Positions 36,593 through 50,286 of a DNA stretch of 64,000 bases are shown one piece after another; the first letter of the stretch is position 1, and each line of letters opens with the position of its first letter. A program made the position numbers and the translations under genes. Below the pieces are notes generated by a model. The model ran no database searches and was not told the origin of the DNA. It saw only the letters and a program-made list of their open reading frames with translations. The stretch is from Loxodes magnus (lineage: Eukaryota > Ciliophora > Karyorelictea > Loxodida > Loxodidae). The stretch lies in the NCBI GenBank assembly GCA_946699065.1, contig CAMPDV010002067.1:1-64000 (forward strand). The letters run 5' to 3'.

Positions 36593-39095
36593 TCACACTT
36601 ATGGCTTATTACAGTTTCCTGCATGTATTTTCTAACCACATCTTTCACATTTGTTATTTTTACAGATACTGCAAAGAGGAATTCCCCTAATTTACGGCTG
36701 GTCTTTATTAGCATGCTTTACATAATTATTCTTGAGGAAGGTTATATTTAAAACGTTGAATATTTGATTTATTGAATAGGAGCTTAAATGTATTGCTAAT
36801 TTTGCTGAGTTACCTAAACTTGATAAATATAATTTTGAGGAACATCACCAGATCTTTTTACTTACTAGTTGCTTTATCTCAAATAAATTATCTTCTAGAA
36901 TGACTATTTATCTGTACATTTTTAAATTAGTCCGTTGCTAAAGTTTGCTTGCAGGTTTAGCAGCTTAAGTCCTATTCACTACCGCAGTTGCTTTAAACTT
37001 ATGAGATTATAAAATTAACAAGTTTATTAACACAAGCATAGTGACTACAATAACCTTAGCTATAAGGCTTTTTACAAAAACAACAACTTCTTCTTTGATT
37101 TTCTCATTCTTGACTTTTAACAAACATAAGTTATTTAGCCTTTTTAAGTAACCCAAGCAATCTTTTAATCTTAATTAAAGTTACAAATAGGATTACTACA
37201 TTTTTTAATTTATATCATTAATTCTACTGCACAGTCTGTACATATTTCGTCTTAACATTTACAACCTCTTCAAAAAAATTATGTCTACATTTTATTAAAA
37301 TTTCCTCCTGTACATATCTTACTTTATTCCTAGCTATAAACGAATTATTATATTAAATTAGCGAATCTAAAATAATTGTCACTACCACATGCCCATTTAA
37401 TTTATTATTACTTTAAAGTATGAACAGAGTCGCAATTAGGAAATCCACACTTATAGACTTTTTTCGTTTTAGTGAGTGATAACATTTCCTTTAGTTCTAT
37501 TTTGTAGAAAATGTAATCAATGAAATTAAGTTACCACAAGGCTTATTCAGTTATGGTTATTACAATTTTCATAAACACATTTCGGAGTTTCGTCCTTTAT
37601 TATTCAAACTGATTTCATATCAGGCTAGCTTTCTTAAACATTTTCCCTTCTATTATAAGCTGAATCATAAAGTTGTTTTACTTTAATTTCAGATTCTTAT
37701 AAACTTTGCTTCAATTTTATAATTTCGGCTTCTTGAGGGGCATTTATTCATTAATATTTTACAGCTTTTTTTTATATTCTTATAACTAATAATTTTAGTT
37801 TAAATGGAGCTTTAGGCTTACTTCTTTCATTCTCAATTTTATTAAATTAATTATTTATTTTCTTATTCTAGTTATAAAATCGCCTTTTCATACTATTACT
37901 AAGCTGCACTTTATAAGTAGTTACTTATATCCTACTATATTTCATATTAGATTAGTCTTTACTTTGTTTTTCTTATGTTATCATTTCCTAAATCTATTAT
38001 TATAAATTCATACTCTCTTTTTAGTACCTTCCTTTGCTAAGTTCTTCACTATTACGATTTTTTATTAGTTGTCTTGATTTTATTTTTAAGATAACTATAA
38101 TTATTCTTTAAGCTCCTAAATTCTTTTCTATTAATCACTAAATTTATCTTATGAATCTTAAAATTTCTAATTAAGCTTTAATAATTTTTTTCTTTCCTCT
38201 CTTAATTAATTGTCTTGCAATTCTTTTATGATATTATTTTGCTAAGTATTCTTCTACTCTAAATTGTTTGCTTTATAAGTCAGTTATTTATTATTATTTA
38301 TAATATTCTTCATTTTATATAAATTAGCTCTTTTTGGTAGATCTAAATTTCTAAGTTCTTATAATTTATTTATTATTCTAGATTTTTAATTTATAGCTCT
38401 AAAGTAAGTTTTTATTAGTTTAATTCCATTATTTGATATAGAGATTAATTCTATTATAAGCTATTTCATTTTATTGTTTCTTCTTCCTATTACCTTTTTC
38501 ATTTGCTCTATTTTAGCATACTTCCTTATAGTCTTTTGATAGCTTTTCTTCCTCTTACCTTATTTCATCTAAGCTAAATCCTAAATATTTACTTTCTTGA
38601 GATATTTGAATTTAACTTTCTAATGTATTTATTTATTTTAAGGAATAAGAGAAGGTAGTTAAGAAATTTGATTAACTGGATTACTAAAGCCACTTTATTG
38701 GTTTGAGCTTTGCAATCTTTCTACTTCCTATTTTAAATTTTGATTCTATGATTTAAGATTTTAGTTTTCTTCTTGTAATTAAGTTGCAAGAATATTAGAT
38801 GAATCGCTATTTTTTAAAGTTTATAAAGCAGGTACTATCTCTTCTATTTCTTAATTGATTAGTATTTAATCAAGCATATTAGCTTGTTAAGCTGTTAATT
38901 TATTTTAATGCTATTACATGCATAGAAACTCCGCTGATTAATTTTAATCTTATTATACCAAGCCTTTTTAACTTTTTCATCGTTTATCATTAAGTTTTCC
39001 AATGCTCTTTACAGAACATATGTCCACAGCTTAGTTTAATACTTGATACTACTTTTTACACTCCTCAGAAAGCACAAATTTGTTTTTGCCTTTAT
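36593..39095 (-). pseudogene. Zinc-cluster/coiled-coil family copy C, decayed
   Basis: The whole length aligns with gene B. The C-terminal CSICKNNKCERCG module and TGA stop (36593-36595) are retained, as is KLSCGHMFCKEHW near the N terminus. The start codon is changed (ATG to AGG at the matching place), two residues of the first Cys motif are deleted, the region after the RING-like motif is frameshifted, and ~17 bp are missing before the HYAC-like motif (about 37050). It is therefore not expected to make the full protein. Confidence 0.75.
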
Positions 39096-40330
39096 ATCTA
39101 AACTTTTGAAAAAGGGTTTAAATATATAATTATGAAGCAAATAGTTTTTATATAATTATGAAGCAAATAAACTATTTTATATTGGACTATCTTTGTGCTT
39201 TCTACTTAATTTCTTTTAACTTCATATTTTCATTGATTTGTTGCTTCATCTCTAATACTATTTCTCTTTATTTCTGAGAAAATCCATATCATAAAATCTA
39301 GTTTTTCCATTCTAAGTTTCCTAGTGGAATCTTTCTTTTAAAATATCTAAAGATCAGAATAAATTCTTTCATATTTAGCAATCTATTATTCAAATAAAAA
39401 GCATCTAATTCATGTTTTATGCTTCTTATAAATTCTATTTTTAAACAGAATTTTCAAGCATTTTAAAATAATATAAAGCTATCTATAGTTGCATCAATAG
39501 AAACGATAATTTCAACCTTAAATATCAAAATGAAATGCATTGAAAACATATAAGCAAGGGACTAAAATTATATCCTTACTTTATATAATCATTTTGTCTT
39601 CATTTAAGTAAATTAAATCATTTCCTAACATTTATCTCAAAGTAGACTGCTAGTTTCATTCTGTATTTTAGTAGTAAGGTTGTTGAATATCATTAAGCTA
39701 TGAAACCAGAATGGGAGCATCATATATAGAGAGATAGATTAAATTATGATAAGTTAGCATAATAAGGATGTTCGTAGAAAACTTATTCAAACAATTTTAT
39801 AAATGAAATTTTTTTGGTCTAACTTGAATTCTAGTTAGATAGAATATCTCCAATTAAAGAGATTTAAAGCTTAGATAATATAAACAAATAAGAGTATAGA
39901 AAGATAATTGGTTACTTTAATATCTTCATTTAAGAGTATAATTAAACTCTAAAAAGTTAGCTTAATTAGAACCTTTATTTTTACTTGGGATGTGCTTTAC
40001 TATTTTCTGCTTGTAACTGCTAAAACTTAGTTCTGCTCATAAAACAATTTTATGATTGTAATAGTTTTGAATAAACTGACTCCTTTAAATAGTAGGTTAG
40101 ATAAATACTTGAAAATATACCTAAGAAGTTAAGTTTATTTACATTCAATCAAGATTAATTTTACATTTTCTAGACATCGATTCTTGATTCATCAGTAATA
40201 GTCAGGTTTCTCGAATATTTAAAGTATCTATACGAGATGTAATTTCTTCTACGAATAAAACTAATTTTTAGTTTTGAGGTATTTAAGTTATCTCACCAAG
40301 CATTGATTTAGTAGAGGTTCAAATAGTGAT
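39096..40330 (-). pseudogene. Decayed block upstream of copy C, partly shared with A and F
   Basis: 39240-39480 (minus) resembles the block upstream of copy A; 39830-40330 (minus) resembles 13430-13960 (plus) beside copy F, for example tgtctagaaaatgtaaaat and the following ttgattgaatgta(a/g). Fragmentary frames (LIECKQ, KLFYEQN) are visible but none is continuous. The block seems to travel with the zinc-cluster genes and may be the remains of a neighbouring gene or a longer 5' part of the same one. Confidence 0.4.
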
Positions 40331-40740
40331 TTTCCAACTAAGTGTATTGTCCCTGATTTTGTTCTTTTTCATAAAAAATATTTAGAAAGGCTTTAATTTA
40401 GCATTCTTATAAAGCTTTCAAATTTTTTAATTAAAAGATATGAATTAATACTAGCAAATGATGTTTAAGGATTTATTTCTTTTTAGAAAGATAGAATAAC
40501 TAATAAAAGGTAAATTAGATGATCCTTTAAAATTAAAGCAAAATTATATAGGAAAATAAACACTTTTTCATAGAAATTTTAGTTGAAAAGGATTGGATGA
40601 TTGATATGAAAATTGAGAGACATTTTCAAAGAAGAATTTTAGATTCTAAAATATATAATCAGAATATATTAAGATAGGTATTAAAAATGAATTTAATTGC
40701 AGCAAATTTTATGCTTTGTATTTTATTTTATAATATGATA
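40331..40740. other. AT-rich, no supportable gene
   Basis: No coding or repeat signal could be supported. Confidence 0.3.
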
Positions 40741-41340
40741 ATATCCTTCCTTTTCATCTCGATCCATTTTCTTTGTTCTTCTTTTCTAGCAATAAAATTT
40801 TATTTTCAGTTCGTTTTTTTTTAAAAATAATCCTTCCTTCGATCTGATTCTTTCTCGTATCTTACTTTAATTCTTGTTGATTATTCCAGTCATAGTTTCT
40901 ATAAATATTTTTTATAATTTTGTATTACTCTGAACTCTTCACCTAAAATACAATGTATTTAGTTATATTATTTCAATCTAACTATTTTGTTATTTTATCT
41001 TAGATTCTATTATATTCTATAACTCCTAAATCCAAATTTTATTTTTTTGACTAAATCTGAAAAATTTATCTTTAACACTTTTCTGATTTAGCTTTAGTTT
41101 GTTTTCCTTTTCTATTAAACCCTTAAATAATAGTTTTTGATGAAATATAATATCATATTGTTTAGACATTAGCTTTATAAAATCATATCTTACCTTTGAT
41201 TTATTTTATTTGCTTAATCTATTATTTCCATCGTCTCAATAACTAGTCCTTCAAATTTTTTTCTTATTAAATCCTTAACTATTTAAGAAATCATACTCTT
41301 CCTTTATAACTTTTAAAGTTAATAACAGAAAAATATCAAA
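40741..41340 (-). pseudogene. Coiled-coil gene fragment
   Basis: A minus-strand frame from about 41200 to 40745 reads as a continuous Lys/Gln/Ile-rich helix (RYDFIKLMSKQYDII, KGLIEKENKLKLNQKSVKDK, WIQELQNIIESKIKQQN, ERIRSKEG). No domain is recognised. It may be a gene of its own or the C-terminal part of the K2 element immediately upstream. Confidence 0.35.
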
Positions 41341-41509
41341 TTATCTGCTATTTTCTTAATTTATTATAAGCAAGTATATATATTATTATACTTAATACAA
41401 TGAATTAAAGTTAATAGTCTATCTACTATAAACTTAAAGTGAAAGACATTTATGAAATAAAAGATAATATAACTAAAATATATATTTTTTAATTAATTAT
41501 AAACTAAAT

Positions 41510-42340
41510 GTAAAAAAAGAATTTAGCACTCTCTGGGATCTCAATTAGGTACTTCCTGCCATTTTATTAATGAGGATGGATACTACGATCTTCTTGATTA
41601 AGTGGAAGGTAATAACTGTTTATTCTCAGTCTATCCAGCAAATTTTTTTCTCTTTAAATTCCATTTGATGTAATTCAAAGTTTGTTAATTTAAGTTCATG
41701 TTCTGTTTTGTTCTTTTTCGTTCAGTTTTTTTCAATTTATGCATTTCCTTAATAAATGAAATCTTGATTTGCAGTATCAACATTGTTTAAGTTCTTTCTT
41801 GATTAATTTTTTATAAATATCTTGTTTTCTATCTTTTCTAATTTGTTTATTATAATCTGATCTTAAATTTCTAATCATGAGATTTCTTCTTTTTTTATTT
41901 AAGTTGGAGTTTTTTCTAATTCCATTATTTGATTATTATGTAAGTTTAATTAAGATTATCTTCATAATTATTCTTCTGTTATTAATTGATTTTATATTAG
42001 TTATTTTCTTAAAATTGTTAATTCATTATTCTTAAAATCAATATTACTCATAAGTTCTCTTATTTATATACCTTGGTTATATATGGTTTCTTCAGTATCG
42101 GGAAATTTATTTTTTAATTTGCTCGACTTAATTTTAGAGTTTTTAATATGGGTCATTTTTTTTATTCTTCAACTTATTACATTTCAACCATCACTTTACC
42201 TTTGGAAGAAGAACTTGATTCTGATGTAGTCATCTACTTTTATTTTTCTTTACCCACCTTTCTTTTGACTCTTCAATTTTATTTTCTAAAAGGGCGAATA
42301 GACTATTCCATTTTTGCCACTCAATTTTCCATTTTTTTAT
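41510..42340 (-). mobile_element. Repeat K2, inverted relative of K1
   Basis: Minus strand: YNQGIQIRELMSNIDFKNNE, LRKQLIQNQLITEEQL, then VDTANQDFIYQGNA and ELKLTNFELHQMEFKEK, ending in tggcaggaagtacctaattg. These match K1 (31901-32720) in order. The 42148-42342 plus-strand ORF is its shadow. The string caggaagtacc also occurs in the head of S1 SINEs, but this may be chance. Confidence 0.5.
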
Positions 42341-42344
42341 AACT

Positions 42345-45300
42345 AAAATATATTTGAGATTTCTTTTATTAGTTTTGGAAAGGAAGAGAAACGCATACCT
42401 TCTTATCATTTTGCTTAAGCTATTTTACTCGTTCTATCTTTATTACTATTAAAGAAAAAAGCACATATCTTCTTTTTATTACAGTTAGCTATATTTATTT
42501 CATGCTAGTTATTGAAATAAGAGGAGAGATATTCCAAAGCTAGTATTTAAAAATGATTTGATATTGAAGGAAGATGAAAGTGAGTATTTAAGTGATTTCT
42601 AGTTTTATTCTACACGAATTTTTAGCTTAAGCATATTACTCTGTTACTATAGAGAAAAAAGAGCTTATTAGTAATAAAAATTTTATGCAATAGATGATCT
42701 TCTTATTACTCTGTTGTTTTAGTAACGATTTTAAGTCCTTATTTGAAAAATCGCTTATCCTTAGATAAATATTTTCTAAGACTTTTCTCCAGAATTTCTT
42801 TAAAGTTCTAACTAGTATAAATATATTTTATATAGAGACTAGAAAACAGAACAAGTGGAAGGAGATAAAAAGCTATAGAATCCTCATTTTCTTTGATGTT
42901 AGAATTAAAGAATGTAGAACATTAAAGAAACATTTATTAAAATGAACATTTAAGCATTTAGTCAAAGATAAATAGAGTTAAGAGCATTATTTACACACTT
43001 CTTAAATCTTATCTATTCAATTTATTAGCAATCATAGTTATAGGAAACTAGGATAGAATAATTAAACTCTTAACACCTATTATTTTACTCTAAATACCTT
43101 TTTCAGTTATATTTTAGCGTTTACTATTTAGATTATTGCATATGATTATTATTCATTTCAATCTTTCTATAGCATTTGGTCTAACTATTTCTTTTTTTAT
43201 TATTCAAAGAATGTTTTTCCAGATTATATATACTTTTAATAATATATTTAGTTTGTATTTGAAATTTTATAATGTTTATCATAAATTATACGACTTAATA
43301 GACAAAGAATCTTATATGTTGATGCTTGAAACAGGTATCCAGTAGTTTAGATAGCAGTTGATTATTTATAAGCTTATTTCCTATTTAATTGTTAGGACTG
43401 TAAAGCTTATCAAATTATTACATCCACAGTTTAAAACCTTCTTTCCCGTTAGTTCCTGTTTTCTTTTGCTAATATAATGAAATCTTTCAGAAATAATAAC
43501 TACATGATCTCTTATCTCATTTAGAAGAAACCTTCTATGAATCTTAATAAAAATGCTGATTATATTACTATCATTTTAAAACCAATTTAGACTTAATTAA
43601 TATAAAATGCATGTATAATGCTTAAATAATAAGCTGATTTTTATTAATCACTACCATCTTTATTTATTTCGATCTCTCTAGTTCCATGTAATTCTTTACC
43701 AGCCAATCTGAATAAATAATTAACCCTCCAATTATATTTAAATCTGTCAATTTTGACCAATCTTAATTAAACTCTAGCAAGCCTTTCTAATGTATCTTAA
43801 TCTCTTTTTAAAGCTATAAAGTATAGTGTAAGAGCCTAAATTTCCTTTTCCTTAATTTTAATTAAAAAAGATAAAAAGCTAGTTAGATAGACCTAAAAGT
43901 TTAACTATTAAAATACTAAGATCTAAGTATAGAATCTATTTTCTTACCTTTTATACCAAATAAATAAGATAAAGCACATTCAAGTACAAATGAGAGCAAA
44001 ACTCTATATTCTATAGTCAAACTCATCATTATAAGTCTTAGAGTAATTACCAAATATAAACTATTTGTGCATTAAGCTAGTAAATATAATCGCTTTCTAA
44101 AGACTTAATTAGTCAAAAAATAAATTTAGCTTTCTTTATTTTCGTTTAGATATGGAAAGACAGGAACGAATCATATCAGTAACTAATTTTAATAAGCTAC
44201 CTTTTAATATGACGTCTTTAAGTCAATTCTTTTTGACTGCCTTGAGTAATAACTATAAATAAAATAGCCTTAGTAAATATTTTAATTGCTAGATATAAGC
44301 AAACTAAGCAAATAAACTTTCTTAATTATAAAGCCTTACACTATTAATATAAAAAGCAAAGAGTATCTAATGCAATAAGCAAAAATGAAATATCATAATA
44401 TTCAAAAATTAAGTACCATTGAAGGATGCTAAATGAAGTATATAAGGTATACTAATACTTAAATGCTACTCTGTTAGCATTATAATTAAAAAGACCTGGT
44501 AATTACTACATACCTTTAATAGACAATGAGAATTAGATCTTATTATAGATTTAAAGATAAAGTCTTATTTATTTCTCTAAAATTACAAAGCAGCCTAAAT
44601 ATAAAATAGTTCCTTGGCTAAGCAATAATTAATTTATCTTGCTAGAAATTATTTAAATAAGCATTGTAAAAACTTCTAAACTAATAAATTAATTAGGTGT
44701 GCTTTTCTTCTAAGTTAGAGTAAGAAGGTTCAATAATAAGACGTATAAACAAATGGATTGATAAATGTTAGTACAAGGAAGGAGAACAATATCATACTTA
44801 TAAATGATCAAATGAACACTCTATTTTAATAGCATATTAAGTTTCTTTTTATACAAAAGAGACTCAAAATTATTATCATAGACCTTATCATTTAATATTC
44901 ATGCTCCATCATTTATTCTTTGAGATCTTTAAATGAGACGATTCAAGTGCTTTTAATCTTTAATATTAGAATTAAGAAAAGCAGGTTTTAGGTAGCCTCT
45001 TATGAGATTAGAACTGTTTGGAGTTGCTTTTTTGAAGAAGATTTTTCATCCATTCTTTCTAAAAAAAATAAGCGTAAGTCATTCGCTTACGGCTTAACAT
45101 ATAAGAATATCTAAATTACAAATAGATATTGATATCAGTTTCCTAAGATAGTTAGAAAAACTTCTAATTGAACTAGATATAAAATTATCTGAAGGAGCTA
45201 TTTAATTTTTTCAACCACTGATATTTGAAGGAAATCACTCCAATGCAAAGAAAATAGATTCTCTTTCTATATTCAGCAAAAACAAACCAATTTTCATAAG

Positions 45301-46034
45301 ATTATTGCTATTAACATTTTGATAAACCTTTAATTTATTTAGATAATAAAAAGGCAGAAAAGAGATGATATTCTGGTATAAAAGCATAATTAACATCACC
45401 CTTAAAAAAAGAAAGAAGATACTGAGAATCAATATCATGTTGTTTCATATACTTTTATAAATAATGGTATGCTAAGATCAAATACTTAATAGACATGTAA
45501 CTAATAAAATAGCATACTTTTAACTAGCTCTCTTAGAATAAGATATCTTCAAAGATATCTTTTCTTCTTTTAATCTCTATATACAAATATAATTAACTCG
45601 CTTTATAATGAAAAGAGAAGCAAGTTAAGTAATAAGCTTCATACTCATACTGTATTTATTCAAATAGAAGGATTCATTTAAATTAGGTAAAAGGCAAAAT
45701 TAAATTACCTCTATTTAAGTTTCTACCTTTTAATCCTAAAAAAGATGTAAGGTTTTGAATGAAGAGCATAGTTTAGTACTTACTTCTGCTTCTTAGTTAT
45801 ATATAAACTTTGTAGAAAGCCAAAGCTTAAATAAGAGAGAAATAAATAGATAATTAATAAAGCTGAATTATATAATTAAGTCTATTAGCTTCATATCAAG
45901 CACTTAACAATAGCTTTATTAATATTAAGTGCTTATTTGGATAGAAAGTAGAATACTTTGGTATGGTTGCATATTGATTAAATTTAGCTAGCGCTTTGAA
46001 ATATAATAATTTATGTAATGAAAATGAAATTAAA
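42345..46034. other. Long AT-rich stretch, no supportable gene
   Basis: About 3.7 kb without a stable frame, known motif or recognised repeat on either strand. The only structure seen is a small hairpin at 45070-45095. Confidence 0.35.
45070..45095. other. Small hairpin
   Basis: The sequence aagcgtaagtcattcgctta followed by cggctt can pair aagc-gtaag with cttac-g-gctt (one bulged base, 7-nt loop). It stands alone in AT-rich DNA, with no known partner. Confidence 0.3.
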
Positions 46035-47843
46035 TCAATTTAAAGCTATTTTATTAGTTTTGGGGCTTTCATTGCTTATCTTATATGATACTAGTTGTTT
46101 TTGACATTTGTTACAAATGACGCTTCTTTATCCTTGTGTATGCACAGTGTTACCACATTAGTTGCAAATTATTTCAATGTTTTGGTTTAAAGGCTATTCT
46201 ATAATGTAATTTCCAGGCTGATATTACTTTTTTTAGTACTAAGCAATTTATTATTAGCCTTGCAATAAAAAAGCCGGCTACTAGTTCTATCTTAATTAGC
46301 TTATTTTCTAAAAGGTTTCATTATCTATATATTTCTTTATTAGTTCGGAGGAAAAGGGTTATTTGCAAAGTTGACAGCTTAAATCTTTTGTACTAACACA
46401 CTAATTTTAGGTTTATGAAATAATAAAATTAGCTAGTTCGTTTTCACAAGCATAATGGATACAAGAAAGCTTTGTTATACTCTAAATGTTTATATTCTTG
46501 CAAAAAATGCAACTTTTTTATTAAGTCCCCTATTCTAAAGTTCTGATCACTATAATTTGCTTTACTTTCTTCAACATTTGTAAGCATTCTACTTAATCTT
46601 TATCTATAGGTTTGCTACAGACTGGATTACTACATTTTTGATATTTCAAAATAGTTTCGATAGCACAATCTGTACATATCAAATCTTAGCACTCGCATGT
46701 TCTTTTAAAAAATTCTTACTGATTCCTTTTGCAAATACCTCCTGAACAAAAACAGCCCTATTTCTAATATTACACTCACTTTTCTCTTAATTATGCAAAT
46801 CTTAAATAATACTAATAGTCATTACCACAAGCCCATTGTACTTCCTAAGAACCTAGTATATGTTTTCTTAAACATTTCGGAAAAATGCATTTATAGTCAA
46901 AATTCTATTCAATCTTGTTTTAAATAACATACCCTCCAGTGTTGTTCTCTAAAAAATAAAAAAGGTGTTTCCTACAAATTTTATTTTCGCATTGCAACTG
47001 AATAATAGGATCTTAACATTTGCAATCTGGATAGTTACATTTATCCTGGTTAGTGAAGCTATCTTAAAGATAAATGTATTTAGATGGACCTTCTAGCTAA
47101 ATATTAGATATTTGATTATTCAAGTAAAGCATCTATTATTCTTGCAGTTAATACTCTCCCTACTTCATTACATTTTCTTAATTAAAATTTTGCTTAGTGT
47201 TACCAGATTTCATGTAATAATTTATTGATTATAGCTTTTATTTAAGATCTTTATTCTCATCTTCCAAGCGTTAATTTTAAATTTGAATATCTCACATTTA
47301 TTTCTTTTTAATCTCTAATTCATTAGATATTTTTTAAAAATTCAACTCTTTCTACTTCGACATATTCTCTTGGTCTTCTACATTTTTCTTTAAATTATGG
47401 ATTTAAGTTCTCAAATTATTATTTACTTAATTCATTTCTTCTTTTTCTCTCAAGATATCTTATTATATTTAAAATTCTACCAAAAAGTTTTCTAGCTAAC
47501 TAATTCTATCCAAAAGCTAAGCTTTTTGAGTAGAATATTTTTCCATTTGTTCATTCTATATTGTTTTTTAATTTTCTTACTCTTGAAATTTTGTTTATCA
47601 ATAAGCTGATTACTCAATTAACTATTTAAACGAATTCTCCATTATTACTAATTTATTTTCTAGAATACTAATCTAATTTTATTTCTCACTAAGTTGCCTT
47701 TTATATGTAAATTCAAGCCTCTTTCATACTTCTTAAGCTTCTTCTTTACTTTTAATGCTTTATTCTTGATTTGAATATCTTTACACTGACACTTATGCCT
47801 CCTCTTCTTTTTATTTTTAGTATTAGTCATATTAATTTGGCAT
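46035..47843 (-). CDS. Zinc-cluster/coiled-coil protein D, 602 aa
   Basis: An unbroken 603-codon frame runs from ATG 47843 to TGA 46035-46037 with TAA/TAG Gln. Residues 30-235 are coiled coil,shorter than in B and E. From 269: CNYPDC with CENKICRKH; CIFPKC and WACGNDY; IBR-like CSGGIC...CECQDLICTDC; CSNPVC; RING-like CIFCKN...LSCIHYACENELANF...LSCQLCKQPF; and the terminal CNQCGNTVH...CNKCQKQ. It lacks the N-terminal RING-like motif of B. The last module is rearranged relative to B and E (CGNTVH lies first). Intactness over 1.8 kb in a code where decay would be invisible as stops is supported by conserved Cys spacing. Function (ubiquitin ligase-like or scaffold) is inferred. Confidence 0.85.
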
Positions 47844-47849
47844 GTTCGT

Positions 47850-48485
47850 ATATCAATCGTTTTTTTAGTGAATCTAAAATAGGTTTAAGCCAGACTACTA
47901 CTTAAATTATTCCAGTCCTTGATTTTAGTTAATAAAATTTTATTCTAATTTATATTTAATTTAGCTTTAACTCTTTGAGTGACTCGTAAAAGTATTTTAA
48001 TTGTCTATCTACTTTTAAGCCTAATTCTCTTATTTATTTTTTTGCAAGATTATCATGTTTTCCTATCTCTGCCCTTTGCTTAAATTAAAGTTTTAAACTG
48101 CTGCTTACTAGTTTTGTGAGACTTTTTATATTATTTAAGGATTTTAGATTAGCTAATCATTATAATTGAACATCTTTTAGCTTTAAATCTGTAAATCTGT
48201 CTATATGAAAGAATTTTGTAGTGCTTGCATTCCTTGAATATTTTAAGCTGTTGTTTTGATTTTACTTTCTTATATAAACTAATCCTAGTTAAGATTTTTA
48301 TAGTCTTAAGATTTATTTATAGGACTGTTTTACGCCCAAATATTCCCCTCTTTACTTTATATCTGATTAGATTATTATCTCATCTGTTCCAACTAATTAT
48401 TAAGCTTATGAGCCTCATTCGGGGATAACTAAGTTCACTACTTACAAGCACAAATGAAGCTATTTTAGCTATTAAAGTTTTCATT
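47850..48485 (-). pseudogene. Coiled-coil fragment directly upstream of gene D
   Basis: One minus-strand frame reads smoothly from about 48370 to 47860: GEYLGVKQSYK, FFHIDRFTDLKLKDVQ, LANLKSLNNIKSLTKLV, KKQIRELGLKVDRQLKYFYESLKELK, WLKPILDSLKK. It stops aligning with gene D's frame at the D start codon (different phase). It could be an N-terminal extension of D cut off by a frameshift, or a separate degraded gene. Confidence 0.4.
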
Positions 48486-50286
48486 ATTAAGTGAGTTTTA
48501 GTTCTGGCTTTTAATGTTTTATTTCGTATTATCTCACAGCTAAATTAAGTGCTATAAGCAAAAACAATGCTTGCAAGTAAGTGCTACTAGAATTGATGCT
48601 TGCTATTAGCAATAAATTTTATTTTCTTTAGCTTGGCATTTGATCATTTTTACTTATTTATTAAGCTAGTTATAGAAAAGAATAATGATGGCTAATGTTG
48701 AGTTTATAATTTATTTACATGACTAAGATTAATAATTTATATACTCGATGACTGGTAATGTAACTAGGTTTAAATGGTATTAAAAATGATGCAGCTTTGC
48801 TTATTTAAAGATCTATATTCAGTCATTATTCTATATTCAGAATGAAAAAGTCGTTTATTCCTTATTTTTCATTTGATGTATACAAGTTTTTCTTTGATCC
48901 TTGAATTGTATAACCAAAATTCTTTTATCAGAAATCGTTCTATTTTTATTATATAATCTCAATACTTACAGAGTTAAGAGACTGATAGAAGAAAGTGATT
49001 ATAAGTTTATAAACGCACTCAAACTTTTTTCTATCAAGTGTATTGAAAACTAATTAAATCTCTATTCCTTTACTAATCCTATTTATATCATTTAGAGTAT
49101 TAAAATTAAAGCATTTGAGGAAAACTAGAGTTATATAGTGTGATTCTTCAGGTTGAAAAACCCTTTGATTTATAATAATCTCAGGCATTCTATTGAATAT
49201 ACCCTTATTTATCATTAAACTTGATTGGACTAACTTGTATCGTATCTAGAAGATTAATTTGTTCTTTCTCAGCTTTGTTATTTGAAATGTACCCGATCCT
49301 TATTAAATTACGAGGAAGGAGATGGAAATTAGAGCTATGCAAAGTGAAGCATTTGCTTAAGGAAATTAATTAAGCTTATTTAATTTTTGGAATTCTCTAT
49401 GAAAAAACCTGTAAAAGTTCCCTAAAAACTGCAGCTCATTTTCACTATATCATTAATAATATGATCTGCATTAGTAGCAAAGAGATTCCTCTTAATAATA
49501 CCTAGAATATTTTTATCTCATTGAAGATTTTGAAATTCAGAGGGAAAAATATTGGCTTTTGAGTAACTTTTTCTACTTAAATAAAATAATTAAAACACTA
49601 AATCAATAATAAGCCTTTGAAATTAATAGCTATAGAGCTCTTTATGAAATGAAAGTATGAAAAATAAAAAAAGCAAACCCCTAACTTAAATCAGAACTTA
49701 GGTACGCTTTAAAAACTCTAAGCGCTATTTCTTTATGTAGCATTTGAGGTTTAGTTTTGAAGACTTAAATCTGGTATAATAATATTGCTTGAATAATTTA
49801 TTTTTATTTCATAGCTTCTAATCAATTATTTAAAAGTGGCTTATAGTAGCTCATTAGTTTATATGACTGAAATAATTTCCTTTTTATCCATCTTAAGTAA
49901 TCTCCTTTATAAGTTATTTCTCAGACTAAGTGTATATAATAAACATTTGAATATATCAAATAAATGCTTAATGACCACTATATTAAATATCATACCCTTT
50001 AAGTTCTAAAATCTACTAACTTGCTTTAATAATTTTAATTTAAAAAGCTTATTTAAATGATAATCAAAAAATGGTTCTTAGTTAAGCTGCTGAATTGCTA
50101 ATAGAAAGGTTTAATTTATAAATAAAAATAAACTTGATAATCTTTTTTAGATTGAGTGTGGTGGTGGTTAAAGGGCTTAATATCTTAAAATTATAAGATA
50201 TAATTATATTCGTTCATTTGGGCCAATTTTATCATTAATGGGATATTAAATTTACTATCAAGATTATTTATTTTGTTTATTAAGTT
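48486..50286. other. AT-rich, no supportable gene
   Basis: A plus-strand frame around 49390-49740 looks weakly protein-like, but alternative frames are as good. Nothing else was seen. Confidence 0.25.
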
